A DNA stretch of 64,000 nucleotides, from assembly GCF_006376675.1 (NCBI RefSeq), contig NZ_VEWK01000009.1, positions 62,001-126,000 of the forward strand, read 5' to 3'. The translations under genes and the position numbers were made by a program. Below are positions 1 through 8,551 of this stretch, piece by piece (position 1 is the first letter of the stretch; each line of letters opens with the position of its first letter). Origin of the DNA: Brucella pecoris (GTDB taxonomy: Bacteria > Pseudomonadota > Alphaproteobacteria > Rhizobiales > Rhizobiaceae). The notes beneath the pieces were generated by a model. That model was given only the letters and a program-made list of their open reading frames with translations, searched no databases and was not told the origin of the DNA.

Positions 1-2
1 TT

Positions 3-1346
3 TATCCCGATGACGTTGTTCATATCCGCGAACCTCTGCAGGATGGTCGCGATGTCACCGCTCTGGTGGCCGCGCTGGCCGAAAAAGGCAAGACACCCAT
101 GCTGGTCTGCGATCAGGTTCCGGGCAGCGAGGTGCCGCTGGTCACGAATGTGTTCGCGTCGCGCGAACGGATCGCCCGCATTTTCGGAACGAGTGTCTCT
201 GAGCTTCATGGCGAGTATCAGAAACGCGCCAACACTCCGATCGAGCCTGAATATGTTGCCGACGGCCCGGTAATGGAACAGGTCGATGAGAGCAAGGACG
301 TCGATCTCGACAAACTGCCGATGATCCGGCATTTCGAGAGTGACCGCGGACCCTACATCACAAATGCGATCATTGTTGCGAGCGATCCGGAAACCGGTAT
401 CGCCAATCTCAGCTATCACAGATCGATGCGGCACTCCCAGTCGGCGCTGGCAACGAGCCTGCATTCACGCGGTCATTTATGGCGCATGTATCAGACGGCG
501 CGTGAAGCCGGTCGCCCGTTGCCGGTCGCGATGGTGATCGGAGCGCATCCGCTTTTCATGCTGGCCGCTTCGGCAAGGTTGCCTTTCGGTGCCGATGAGC
601 GTGCAGTTGCTGGTGGGCTGATGCGCGAGCCGTTACGTCTTGTCAGGACGCCACGCTACGCCATCGGCGTTCCGGCGGCGGCGGAATATGTACTGGAGGG
701 GCACCTTGACCCTAACGCACATGTCGAGGAGGGCCCGTTCGGCGAGTTTTCCGGTTATTCCTCGGATCGTTCGACCAATACGCTGTTTCACATAACGGCG
801 GTCATGCGTCGCAAGGCGCCCTGGCTGGTCGATGTGGTGGGCGGCGCGACGGATGAGCATCTCAACCTTGCTCGCCTGCCGCGGGAAGCCGAAATGTTCG
901 AAAAGCTGAAGGCACGGTTCCCATCGGTGACGCGGTTGCACTACCCCACTTCCGGCACGCACTTTCATTGCTATGTGGCGCTGAAGCAAAGCCGACCCGG
1001 CGAGGCGCGCCAGGTCATGCTCGGCCTTCTCGGCTGGGACCCTTACTTGAAGACCGTAATAGCGGTTGATGACGATATAGACGTCACCCAGGACAGCCAG
1101 GTGCTGTGGGCACTGGCCACGCATTTCCAGCCGCATCGTGATCTCTTCAGGATTGACGGTCTGCCGGGTAGCCCGCTCGATCCTTCCTCAAGCGCCGACG
1201 GCACGACGTCACGGCTCGCCCTCGATGCAACCCGAAGCCCGGATTTCCACGGTATTCGTGCGGTCATCGGCGACGATGCGCTGGGACGTGCGCGCGATCT
1301 GGTGGGCAGTCTGGCCGGGGTAAAACTGAGGGGAGCGGTGACATGA
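3..1346 (+). CDS. UbiD-family prenyl-FMN decarboxylase, 5' end missing
   Basis: The reading frame is open from the left edge, so the true start lies outside the window; a GTG at 66 lies inside the conserved N-terminal domain. UbiD enzymes use prenylated FMN and a divalent metal to add or remove a carboxylate on aromatic, heteroaromatic or unsaturated acids. Family hallmarks are visible: the EGPFGEFSGY segment near 727-757, a LNLARLPRE stretch near 860-890, and the signature VDDDIDVTQDSQVLWALATHF near 1065-1125. The last codons overlap the start of ubiX (ATGA, 1343-1346), implying translational coupling with the enzyme that makes its cofactor. The substrate cannot be read from sequence; downstream nucleobase permease and deaminase genes suggest a heterocyclic acid (inference). 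Confidence 0.9.
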   Translation, partial: YPDDVVHIREPLQDGRDVTALVAALAEKGKTPMLVCDQVPGSEVPLVTNVFASRERIARIFGTSVSELHGEYQKRANTPIEPEYVADGPVMEQVDESKDVDLDKLPMIRHFESDRGPYITNAIIVASDPETGIANLSYHRSMRHSQSALATSLHSRGHLWRMYQTAREAGRPLPVAMVIGAHPLFMLAASARLPFGADERAVAGGLMREPLRLVRTPRYAIGVPAAAEYVLEGHLDPNAHVEEGPFGEFSGYSSDRSTNTLFHITAVMRRKAPWLVDVVGGATDEHLNLARLPREAEMFEKLKARFPSVTRLHYPTSGTHFHCYVALKQSRPGEARQVMLGLLGWDPYLKTVIAVDDDIDVTQDSQVLWALATHFQPHRDLFRIDGLPGSPLDPSSSADGTTSRLALDATRSPDFHGIRAVIGDDALGRARDLVGSLAGVKLRGAVT

Positions 1347-1939
1347 ATGCCATTTCTCCAAGACCAGACGAATACCGCCCACGCATGGTCGTCGGTATCA
1401 GCGGCGCATCGGGCTTCGTCTATGGCTTTCGCCTTCTCGAAATTCTGCAGCGGCTCCAGATAGAAACCCATGTCGTCGTCAGCCGGTCGGCGCTTCTGAC
1501 CATGACCCACGAGACAGACTATAAGCTCGCCGATATCCGTGATCTGGCAAACTATCTCTACAAGTCCGACGATATGGCTGCCAGCATTTCGAGCGGATCC
1601 TTCAGGACCATGGGTATGGTCGTGGCGCCATGCTCGATGAAAACGTTGGCGGAAATAGCGCACGGCCTGTCGGGAAGCCTGATCAGCCGGGCGGGCGACG
1701 TCACGTTGAAGGAACGGCGCAAATTAGTGCTTCTGGTCCGGGAAACGCCTTTGACGCAAACCCATATCGCTAACATGCTGACCGTCACCCAGATGGGCGC
1801 AATCGTCACGCCCCCTGTTCCGGCATTTTACGCCAGGCCCGCGAGCATCGCGGAGATGGTCGATCACACGGTGGGCCGGGTTCTCGATCTTTTCGATCTT
1901 GAGACGGGTGGCGTGCGGCGGTGGCTCAAGACGCCCTGA
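1343..1939 (+). CDS. ubiX: UbiX/Pad1-type flavin prenyltransferase
   Basis: The 198-residue product is the usual UbiX length. It shows the N-terminal nucleotide-binding GISGASG loop (residues 19-25), the VAPCSMKTLA segment (about 93-102) and the LLVRETPL motif (about 130-137), all conserved in flavin prenyltransferases. The enzyme attaches dimethylallyl phosphate to FMN to make the prenyl-FMN used by UbiD. The start ATG overlaps the upstream UbiD stop by four bases, so the two are almost certainly made together. It may be a dedicated paralogue for this cluster rather than the ubiquinone-pathway copy; that cannot be judged from one window. Confidence 0.93.
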   Translation: MNAISPRPDEYRPRMVVGISGASGFVYGFRLLEILQRLQIETHVVVSRSALLTMTHETDYKLADIRDLANYLYKSDDMAASISSGSFRTMGMVVAPCSMKTLAEIAHGLSGSLISRAGDVTLKERRKLVLLVRETPLTQTHIANMLTVTQMGAIVTPPVPAFYARPASIAEMVDHTVGRVLDLFDLETGGVRRWLKTP

Positions 1940-1966
1940 TAACGAAAATCCAAGGGAGAAGAAACG

Positions 1967-3052
1967 ATGTTGAAGACAGTCAAGGACAAGATTCCGGTCA
2001 CCGTGCTTACCGGTTTTCTCGGTTCCGGCAAGACGACGCTGCTGAACTACATCCTGAAGGAAAATCACGGCATGAAGATTGCCGTAATCGAGAATGAATT
2101 CGGGGAAATCGGTATTGATGGCGATCTGGTCGTCGGCAGTACGGAAGAAATCTTCGAAATGACCAATGGTTGCGTATGCTGTGTGGCCGAGGCGCGGGAT
2201 GATCTTTTGCGGGTTATACGTCAGTTGCTGGCCAGACCCGAGCGTCTCGACCATATCATTATCGAGACGAGCGGACTTGCCGATCCCTATCCGGTTGCAC
2301 AGACATTCTTCCTTGACGATCCGATCCGCAACGAAACCAATCTCGATGGTGTCATCACGCTGGTCGACGTCAAGCACATCCGCCAGCATCTGGACGATAT
2401 TCATCTGGATGGCATCGACAATCAGGCGGTCGATCAGATCGTCTGTGCAGACCGCATCGTGCTCAACAAGGTGGATTTGGCGCAGGATGCTGATATCGCT
2501 GATGTGACCAAACGCATCCGCCACCTGAACGAAACTGCGGATATCGTGTTGTCGAGCTATGCGCAGATCGATCTGACCAAAATCCTGGGGCTGGCGGCCT
2601 TCGACCGCAATCGCAAAATGGCAGCCGAGATCGATTTCGACTGGCACGTGCACAATCATAATCACCATGGTGATGGGCACGGCGATGGTCACGTTCATGA
2701 CCACGAGGATCACGGTCACGACCATGCATGGCTCGGGGATGCCAGCCATACGCATGACGTGTCAGTCACGTCGGTCGGCATCGAGCTTCCGGGCAATATG
2801 GACCCGCAGAAAATTTCACGCTGGGTGCAAGAACTCAAGCGACAGAACAACGAGAATCTGTTCCGAATGAAAGGCATCTTTTCCGTGCAGGACGATGACT
2901 ATTGCTATGTCCTGCACGGCGTCCACAACGAGATCGAATTCCGCCCCAATCATCCATGGGCCGGAGACCAGCGCTCGAACAAGATGATCTTCATCGGGCG
3001 CAATCTCGACCGGGCTTCGTTGCAGGCCCGCATAGAAGCGTGTCGGGCATAA
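1967..3052 (+). CDS. G3E-family (CobW/COG0523) GTPase with His-rich metal-binding region
   Basis: This 361-residue protein has a Walker A loop GFLGSGKT (16-23), the metal-binding CxCC motif (C69, C71, C72), an ETSGLADP switch region, an NKVD guanine-specificity motif, and a histidine/aspartate-rich linker (roughly residues 225-265) before a CobW C-terminal domain. G3E GTPases are metallochaperones that deliver zinc, nickel, cobalt or related ions. It starts 28 bases after ubiX with a GGGAGAAG ribosome site, so it belongs to the same operon. UbiD enzymes and the amidohydrolase at 4725 both need a metal, so metal delivery to one of them is a reasonable inference. Substrate and metal are not shown by the sequence. 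Confidence 0.9.
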   Translation: MLKTVKDKIPVTVLTGFLGSGKTTLLNYILKENHGMKIAVIENEFGEIGIDGDLVVGSTEEIFEMTNGCVCCVAEARDDLLRVIRQLLARPERLDHIIIETSGLADPYPVAQTFFLDDPIRNETNLDGVITLVDVKHIRQHLDDIHLDGIDNQAVDQIVCADRIVLNKVDLAQDADIADVTKRIRHLNETADIVLSSYAQIDLTKILGLAAFDRNRKMAAEIDFDWHVHNHNHHGDGHGDGHVHDHEDHGHDHAWLGDASHTHDVSVTSVGIELPGNMDPQKISRWVQELKRQNNENLFRMKGIFSVQDDDYCYVLHGVHNEIEFRPNHPWAGDQRSNKMIFIGRNLDRASLQARIEACRA

Positions 3053-3065
3053 TGACCCGCAGTCG

Positions 3066-3131
3066 ACCGGCTTCGGAGCCGGGAGTTTATTCGCTGCATC
3101 GCTTGGTGCGGGGATGATTTCCGAAGCCGGT
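3066..3131. repeat. 12-bp inverted repeat between GTPase and permease genes
   Basis: The arms at 3066-3077 (accggcttcgga) and 3120-3131 (tccgaagccggt) are perfectly complementary with 42 bases between them. It fills much of the 171-base gap between the GTPase stop and the permease start. It could be an RNA stem in the operon transcript or a small intergenic repeat. No T-run follows, so it is not a standard terminator. Confidence 0.5.
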
Positions 3132-3223
3132 TTGATGGAACAGGCGATGAAAACGTCAAGACAAGACGTCACGAAAGGAACGGCCACAAGTCGTTGGAAA
3201 TTGACTCAATAAGGGGAACAACG

Positions 3224-4582
3224 ATGACATCTGCAATACATCCAGTCGATGAAATACTACCAGCCAAGAAAATGCTCACTCTGGCGCTGCAGCACGTTGC
3301 TGTGTCCTATGTGGGATCGGTTGCGGTGCCGCTGATTATCGCCAATGCGCTCGGCTTCAGCTCCGAAGAAACCATCATATTGATCAGTGTTACCTTCTTC
3401 TGTTCAGGTATCGCGACGCTGTTGCAAACCATCGGGTTCTGGCGTTTCGGCGTGCGTCTCCCGATCATGAATGGTGTCGCCTTTTCGAGTGTTTCGGCCA
3501 TTATCGCTATCGGCTCCATGCCGGGGGTGGGGATAGCGGGGATTTGCGGAGCCGTGATCGCAGGCGGCATCTTCATCATGCTGATCGCACCGATCACCGG
3601 CCATCTGCGACGCTTCTTTCCGCCGGTCGTAACGGGCTGCATTGTCACCGCCATCGGGGTGCAGCTTCTGCCGGAAGCCTATCAATGGGCAGGCGGCGGG
3701 CGGGGCCAGTCCGATTTCGGCGATCCGGCCTTTCTGGGCGTGGCGCTGCTGGTCCTGATCGTCATCCTTGCATTCAATCGGCTTGGATCTCCGCTCCTGA
3801 AAAATCTGGCCGTGCTTTTCGGCATGGGGGCAGGGGCTATCGTCGCCTTTCTCCTGGGGATGGGCAATCTCAGTCCGGTCGAAACCGCTCCCTGGGTGAC
3901 TGTTCCAACGCCGTTCCATTTCGGTCTGCCGACTTTCGCCGTCTTGCCTTTTATGACGATCGTCATCGTCATGATCGTCCAGACGGTTGAATCCATGGGG
4001 CTGTTCATTTCGATCGGCGAGATCGTTGACAAGGATGTGACGCCTGAACAGGTCGCCGATGGCGTGCGCGCCAACGGTCTGGCCAGCGCGGTTGCCGGTG
4101 TCTTTGCAGGGTTCCCCTTCATTGCTCATATGGAAAATGTCGGGCTCATCATTTTGAGCGGCGTGCGCAGCCGCTGGGTTGTCGCCCTGTGCGGCTTTAT
4201 GCTGTGCGTTATCGCCTTCTTTCCAAAGTTCGGTGCAGTCCTCGCGGCGGTGCCCGCACCGGCACTCGGCGGCGCAGCAGTGGCGATGTTCGGCATTGTC
4301 GCGGCGGCTGGCATCCAGTCGCTGTCCAAGGTCGATTATGCGAATAATCAGTACAACATTCTGATTGTCGCACTGACGCTGGCCATCGCTTTCATTCCGA
4401 TCATGTCACCCAATCTGTTCCAGCAACTGCCGGACTGGACGCAGTCTATCCTGCATTCGAGTGTCGTGGTCGCTTGCGTGGTTTCAGTGACGCTCAATCT
4501 TGTCCTTAACGGTTTGGGAGACCGCAATCAGGCACATGATGGTCATCTGGCCGTGGCGAAGTCCCAGACAGACGGCGGCTGA
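3224..4582 (+). CDS. NCS2-family nucleobase (uracil/xanthine) : cation symporter
   Basis: The 452-residue protein is highly hydrophobic with about 12-14 predicted membrane spans. It follows the NCS2 pattern: an N-terminal QHV(A) segment (LALQHVAVSY), the GVAFSSVSAI region, and a VESMGLFISIGEIV stretch matching the substrate-binding helix of uracil and xanthine permeases. I chose ATG 3224 because it follows AAGGGG with good spacing; a TTG at 3194 has no ribosome site. NCS2 proteins import uracil, xanthine, urate or related rings with protons. Position between a decarboxylase/metallochaperone block and a deaminase suggests it imports the substrate of this pathway. Specificity is not assigned. 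Confidence 0.9.
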   Translation: MTSAIHPVDEILPAKKMLTLALQHVAVSYVGSVAVPLIIANALGFSSEETIILISVTFFCSGIATLLQTIGFWRFGVRLPIMNGVAFSSVSAIIAIGSMPGVGIAGICGAVIAGGIFIMLIAPITGHLRRFFPPVVTGCIVTAIGVQLLPEAYQWAGGGRGQSDFGDPAFLGVALLVLIVILAFNRLGSPLLKNLAVLFGMGAGAIVAFLLGMGNLSPVETAPWVTVPTPFHFGLPTFAVLPFMTIVIVMIVQTVESMGLFISIGEIVDKDVTPEQVADGVRANGLASAVAGVFAGFPFIAHMENVGLIILSGVRSRWVVALCGFMLCVIAFFPKFGAVLAAVPAPALGGAAVAMFGIVAAAGIQSLSKVDYANNQYNILIVALTLAIAFIPIMSPNLFQQLPDWTQSILHSSVVVACVVSVTLNLVLNGLGDRNQAHDGHLAVAKSQTDGG

Positions 4583-4598
4583 ACATAACCAGCTACGG

Positions 4599-4619
4599 GG
4601 CCGGGCGTACTGCCCGGCC
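4599..4619. terminator. GC-rich hairpin between permease and deaminase genes
   Basis: Arms ggccgggc (4599-4606) and gcccggcc (4612-4619) pair perfectly around a 5-base loop. No T-run follows, so it may be a weak or factor-dependent terminator, a 3' stabiliser of the upstream message, or a small repeat. Confidence 0.35.
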
Positions 4620-4724
4620 TGCGAGCGGAAGCTTCGCACCCGCCGTCACAGACATCGCCGAAGGCGGCAGGCGACATAAGGCCGTTCTACCCTTTCAGTT
4701 CCATTCAGATAATGAGGTTTCACG

Positions 4725-6023
4725 ATGGACAATTTGTTCCAGCAATCCGCCGCGCCGCGCCGTCGTCTTGTCCGGGGAGGTATGGTCGCAGTCGGCGCCA
4801 GGGATGTCCGACAGGCCGATATGTTGATTTCCGAAAAGGGCGTCATCCTGGATATTGCGTCCGACATCGAGCTTGAAGACGACATGCAGCTCATCGATGC
4901 GGAAGGCTGCATTGTTTCGCCGGGTCTGGTGGATATGCACCAGCACCTCGACAAGACAGGCGTACTGCGTTTCGCGCCCAACCCGTCGGGCACTTTGCAG
5001 GGCGCGCGCGATGCTTTCGCAAAATATGCACGACAGGCCCCGCCCGACGATATTTTCAAGCGGGCATCCAGAACCATTGAGCGTTGTCTCAGCCGCGGCA
5101 CCACGGCTATCCGCAGCCATGTGAATGTGGACAAGGATGCGGGCTTCAACGGTATAGAGGCGCTAGCGAAACTACGATCGGACTGGGCCGACCGGGTGAA
5201 GCTGCAGCTTGTAGCTTTCATGATCCCGCATCCGGGGCAGGATCTGGACTGGCTGGAGGCCAATATCGATCGCGCGGTCGCGCTGGCTGATGCCGTTGGG
5301 GGCACGCCCGCAGTGGCGGAAGACCCGGAGCGTTATCTCGATATCCTGTTCGCCGCTGCGGCGCGGCATGGCCGTCCAGTCGACCTGCATCTCGATGAAC
5401 ATCTCAACCCGCAACGCCCGCTTTTTAATGCTGTTTTCGAGCGGGTCCGCCGCTATGGTCTGGAGGCGCGCACCGTGCTCAGCCATGCTTCGGTTCTCAG
5501 TGCGATGGACCGGCCGGATTTCGAAGCAATCCTTGAACAGATCGTCGCGTTGAAGCTCGGTGTTGTCACGCTGCCTGCGGCCAATCTTTATCTGCAGGCG
5601 CGCGATTGCGACAAGCTGCCGCCACGCGGACTGACGCGGGTGGCCGAGATCGTGCGGGCCGGTGTGCCTATCGCCACTGCTTCCGACAATATCGAAGACC
5701 CTTTCGTTCCGACCGGTTCCGGTGACATGCTGGAAATCGCACGCTGGACCCTGCTCGCGGGGCATCTCAAGGGCGACGAACTTGCCACTGCCTACGCGAT
5801 GATTACGGCGATCCCTGCAAAACTCATGGGGCTCAAGGAATATGGCTTGCATCGGGGCGCACGGGCTGATTTTCTGCTCGCCAAAGCCGAAAGAATCGAC
5901 GGCTTCGTGGCCGGCGGAACACCGCATTTGCGTGTTTTCTCCAATGGAACGCTTGTATCGGAGACGCAAATCGCCACGATGACCGCGGCGAAGACGCAAT
6001 CCGTCGTGCGTGAAACGGCCTGA
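4725..6023 (+). CDS. Cytosine-deaminase-like metal-dependent amidohydrolase
   Basis: The 432-residue product has the amidohydrolase metal ligands in order: H72 and H74 in GLVDMHQHLD, a RSHVNVD strand, the LHLDEHLN segment (about 222-229), SHAS, and a late ASDNIEDPF motif. The last motif and the LHLDEHLN segment resemble those of CodA-type cytosine deaminases rather than dihydroorotases or urease-like members. The enzyme would hydrolyse an exocyclic amine or amide on a ring compound. A ribosome site upstream is weak. It follows the NCS2 permease by 142 bases with a hairpin between. Exact substrate is unknown; related subgroups act on cytosine, isocytosine, creatinine, triazines and isoxanthopterin. 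Confidence 0.85.
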   Translation: MDNLFQQSAAPRRRLVRGGMVAVGARDVRQADMLISEKGVILDIASDIELEDDMQLIDAEGCIVSPGLVDMHQHLDKTGVLRFAPNPSGTLQGARDAFAKYARQAPPDDIFKRASRTIERCLSRGTTAIRSHVNVDKDAGFNGIEALAKLRSDWADRVKLQLVAFMIPHPGQDLDWLEANIDRAVALADAVGGTPAVAEDPERYLDILFAAAARHGRPVDLHLDEHLNPQRPLFNAVFERVRRYGLEARTVLSHASVLSAMDRPDFEAILEQIVALKLGVVTLPAANLYLQARDCDKLPPRGLTRVAEIVRAGVPIATASDNIEDPFVPTGSGDMLEIARWTLLAGHLKGDELATAYAMITAIPAKLMGLKEYGLHRGARADFLLAKAERIDGFVAGGTPHLRVFSNGTLVSETQIATMTAAKTQSVVRETA

Positions 6024-6060
6024 GACGTCGCGTGCTCCGGATAAAAGCGGGGGAGATGCG

Positions 6061-7092
6061 ATGGCCGGGGGATTGGCAAAGCGACTGACAGTATTCGGCA
6101 TGGTTATCCTGCGCGAAGCGATCAGCGTCTACTGGACGCTGATCAAGATCATGCTGCCGGTGATGGTCCTGACACAACTGGCAATCGAGATGGGTTTGAT
6201 CAAGGCCATCTCGCCCGCCTTCGCTCCGGTCATGCAGTTCGTTGGACTGCCTCCGGAAGCGGGTTTCGTCTGGGCGATGAACCTGCTCGTTGGCGTATGG
6301 AGCGGGGCGGTGGTGATGTTCGCCGTGTTGCCGGTCGACACGCTGACCACAGCGCAGGTGACGATCCTCGGTTCGCTCTTCCTCTTCGCCCACGCCATTC
6401 CCATTGAACAGCGTATCGTGCAAAAAGCGGGGCCGCGCTTGATCGTTTCTACCCTGATCCGGCTTGGCGGCGGGCTTGTCTTCGCATGGGGGATCAACCT
6501 GATTTCCAGCCATACCGGCTGGTTGGCGGAACCGGCTGCGCCGAGCTGGGTGCCGGGCCACTACGATTCAGGCTGGAGCAGCTTCGTCGCCGACACTGCT
6601 TCCACGCTGGTCTGGATATTTGTTGTTCTGCTTGGTCTGGTAGCCGTGCTGAGGACAATGGATGCGCTTGATGTGACGCGCTTCCTGAACCTGCTTCTTT
6701 CGCCCCTGTTGCGCCTGCTCGGCATAGCGAAGGATGCCGCTCCATTGACCGTCGTCGGGCTGGTGCTGGGTCTGTCCTATGGCGGGGGCCTCATCATTCG
6801 CGAAGCGCAACGCGGGCACATTCAGCCTCGGGATGTCTTTCTCGCGTCGAGTTTCATGGGCCTCTGCCACAGCCTGATCGAAGATACGCTGATCGTGGTG
6901 GCTCTTGGCGCGGATATCTATGTAGTGCTGTTTGGACGTCTGATTTTCTCCGTGCTCCTGATCGCGATATTTGCCAGACTCCTGCGTGGAACGGGCGATG
7001 TCTTCTTCTTCCGCTTCCTTTATCGGGACACGCAGCATGGCAAATCGCGATCGCAATACCGACCGGTGACAGAGCAGCCACTGGATTCATAA
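6061..7092 (+). CDS. Gate-domain (nucleoside-recognition-like) inner membrane protein
   Basis: A 343-residue hydrophobic protein with about eight predicted spans. Two related halves each carry a motif of the Gate/nucleoside recognition type (MNLLVGVWSGAVVMFAVLP around 75-95 and LVLGLSYGGGLIIREA around 236-252), a layout seen in spore-maturation and YjiH-like membrane proteins. ATG 6061 has a GGGGGAGA site just upstream; an earlier ATG at 6010 would overlap the deaminase stop. Gate-domain proteins are thought to be transporters or channel-like, but function is poorly known. As last gene of the operon it may export a product or move the pathway's substrate. Confidence 0.75.
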   Translation: MAGGLAKRLTVFGMVILREAISVYWTLIKIMLPVMVLTQLAIEMGLIKAISPAFAPVMQFVGLPPEAGFVWAMNLLVGVWSGAVVMFAVLPVDTLTTAQVTILGSLFLFAHAIPIEQRIVQKAGPRLIVSTLIRLGGGLVFAWGINLISSHTGWLAEPAAPSWVPGHYDSGWSSFVADTASTLVWIFVVLLGLVAVLRTMDALDVTRFLNLLLSPLLRLLGIAKDAAPLTVVGLVLGLSYGGGLIIREAQRGHIQPRDVFLASSFMGLCHSLIEDTLIVVALGADIYVVLFGRLIFSVLLIAIFARLLRGTGDVFFFRFLYRDTQHGKSRSQYRPVTEQPLDS

Positions 7093-7224
7093 ATGCTGAA
7101 TTTGATCGTGCTTCAGTTTGAACTGGAGCAGGGTGAAGAACACGCAGCGGAACGATCGCCGACGACGCGCCAAGAGTCATGAAGCCAGAACAAAACAGAT
7201 GCTGATCTGTCCCAAGCGTGCCTC

Positions 7225-8220
7225 TCAACCCAAACGCTTTCTTTCAAGCGCGATCTGGCTGGCGAGCCGTGCAGTTTCTTCGTCGGAAATAAGTACGTTG
7301 CCGGTCCCGGACAGCAGAGCTGCGGCAAGCGCCTCAGCCTTGTTGAGGCCGCCCGAGGCAAACACTACCGTTGGCACGTTTTTCAAAGTGTCGAAGGAAG
7401 GCGCTATAGCGCGCTGATTGATCGGATGATTGATCGGCGATCCGTTCTTGTCGATAAACTGCGCCATGATATCGCCGCAAGCACCTGCCGCGATCAACTC
7501 CTCCAGCTTGACATCGCTGGGCAATCCATAGCGCACTAACAGGGAGCGCGGGGTCATGTCGCCGATACTGACGATGATAATATCGTTCTTTCGAATCTGC
7601 TCGAAGGCATTCTCGAAAACATCCTGGCTTACGATCGCGTCCCGCGACTGAGGACTGCCGGCATAGATCGGTGCTGCGAGATAGGCGCACTGGGCATTGA
7701 GCTGGCGTGCAAGATCGCTCGCAATGTCGAATGTATTGATTTCGATCCCGTGCGTTAACCCACCCAGTACTGAGTTCACGGAGATGTCAGGGCGCTTCAT
7801 CATTGGAATATGGCGCACCATTTCACGCAATGTAGCGCCCCAGCCAACGCCGATTCCCGATATTTCGGTGGTGTTCAGTTGAGTGACAAGATAATCGGCC
7901 GTTGCCTGCCCGACCAGAACCGGCACGAGATCGGCGTTGTCGGGCGTGGGTACGATGCTTGCATGATGCAAAGAAAAGTCGGCTACAAGCTGCTGTTCAA
8001 GTTCGACGCACGAAGCCAGTCGGGAGTTCAGCGTGATCGTCACCAGCCCCGACCGGCGCGCTTCGGCAATGATCTTGTTGATGCGCAATCGATTGGTGGA
8101 AAGTGCCTGGGCTATTTCTCCCTGAGTGCGGCCTTCCATGAAGTACTGCCACACTACACGCATCTGCATTCGCTCGTCAGCGTGAACGACTGAAGAATTT
8201 TGCGTCGGCTTCCCGTTCAT
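7225..8220 (-). CDS. SorC/DeoR-type sugar-binding transcriptional regulator
   Basis: The 331-residue protein begins with an HTH (about residues 20-60; VVWQYFMEGRTQGEIAQAL then LRINKIIAEAR) followed by the SorC effector domain, with hallmark segments such as GIGVGWGATLREM (about 122-134), SVLGGLTHG and VIFASGG-like VVFASGGLNKAEAL near the C-terminus. SorC proteins sense phosphorylated sugars. A GAGGT ribosome site precedes the ATG. It is divergent from the HAD/phosphodiesterase/ABC operon, and an inverted repeat in the shared region (8387-8416) covers the -35 of that operon. It most likely represses the operon until a phosphosugar-like inducer accumulates (inference). Confidence 0.92.
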   Translation of the reverse strand: MNGKPTQNSSVVHADERMQMRVVWQYFMEGRTQGEIAQALSTNRLRINKIIAEARRSGLVTITLNSRLASCVELEQQLVADFSLHHASIVPTPDNADLVPVLVGQATADYLVTQLNTTEISGIGVGWGATLREMVRHIPMMKRPDISVNSVLGGLTHGIEINTFDIASDLARQLNAQCAYLAAPIYAGSPQSRDAIVSQDVFENAFEQIRKNDIIIVSIGDMTPRSLLVRYGLPSDVKLEELIAAGACGDIMAQFIDKNGSPINHPINQRAIAPSFDTLKNVPTVVFASGGLNKAEALAAALLSGTGNVLISDEETARLASQIALERKRLG

Positions 8221-8386
8221 CGTCTGGACCTCATTTTCCCGTCATGCAAATTCGCTGTTCGGCGTCCTGGTTTGAAGACGTCTGTCCATCCCTGATTAGC
8301 AGCGCTTTCCTTGTTCGAAAAGATATTTGCATGATCGGCTGCATAGCGTGCCCTTCTTCCCTTCCAACTCATATCGCATAGGAATT

Positions 8387-8416
8387 TACAAGTGTAAATT
8401 AATATTGACACTTGTA
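8387..8416. promoter_or_regulatory. Inverted repeat, likely SorC-regulator operator
   Basis: Arms tacaagtgt (8387-8395) and acacttgta (8408-8416) are perfectly complementary; arm centres are 21 bp apart, two helical turns. It lies in the divergent region and includes the -35 hexamer of the plus-strand operon, a position suited to repression. Assignment to the neighbouring SorC regulator is inference from position. Confidence 0.65.
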
Positions 8417-8434
8417 TGAACGCTCTTCTAGATT
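8405..8434 (+). promoter_or_regulatory. Sigma-70-type promoter for the phosphodiester/ABC operon
   Basis: A perfect ttgaca (8405-8410) is followed after 18 bases by tagatt (8429-8434, 4 of 6 to TATAAT). It is about 115 bases upstream of the HAD gene and just before the short leader frame at 8472. Confidence 0.55.
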
Positions 8435-8471
8435 AAAGGCAACAACCGAAAGCCAATGGGAGAAGAAGGCT

Positions 8472-8546
8472 ATGCCACGAGCAAACCAGACGATGAAGCC
8501 GCTTCGTGGTTTCTCCTGCCGACTCAATTTTGGTGCAATTTGGTGA
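8472..8546 (+). CDS. Possible 24-codon leader peptide upstream of HAD gene
   Basis: An ATG at 8472 sits 7 bases or less after the purine-rich stretch gggagaagaagg, the best ribosome site in this leader. The frame encodes 24 residues beginning MPRANQTMK and stops with TGA at 8544-8546, five bases before the ATG chosen for the HAD gene. That spacing would suit translational coupling, since the HAD start itself has little ribosome site. No homologue is recognised and it may be chance, or a start region displaced by a frameshift. Confidence 0.35.
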   Translation: MPRANQTMKPLRGFSCRLNFGAIW

Positions 8547-8551
8547 TCGCG

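Noticed and set aside
3053..3223. Possible xanthine or guanine riboswitch before the NCS2 permease
   Set aside because: There is a 12-bp inverted repeat, but I could not find a conserved purine or NMT1-type core; kept only as an inverted repeat.
3404..4129. Long minus-strand open frame opposite the NCS2 permease
   Set aside because: It is antisense to a clear family member; its composition (many D, H, R, Q) is typical of the shadow of a GC-rich membrane protein gene and it has no ribosome site.
5172..6101. 309-codon minus-strand frame opposite the deaminase
   Set aside because: Antisense to a gene with intact amidohydrolase motifs; no recognisable domain or start signal.
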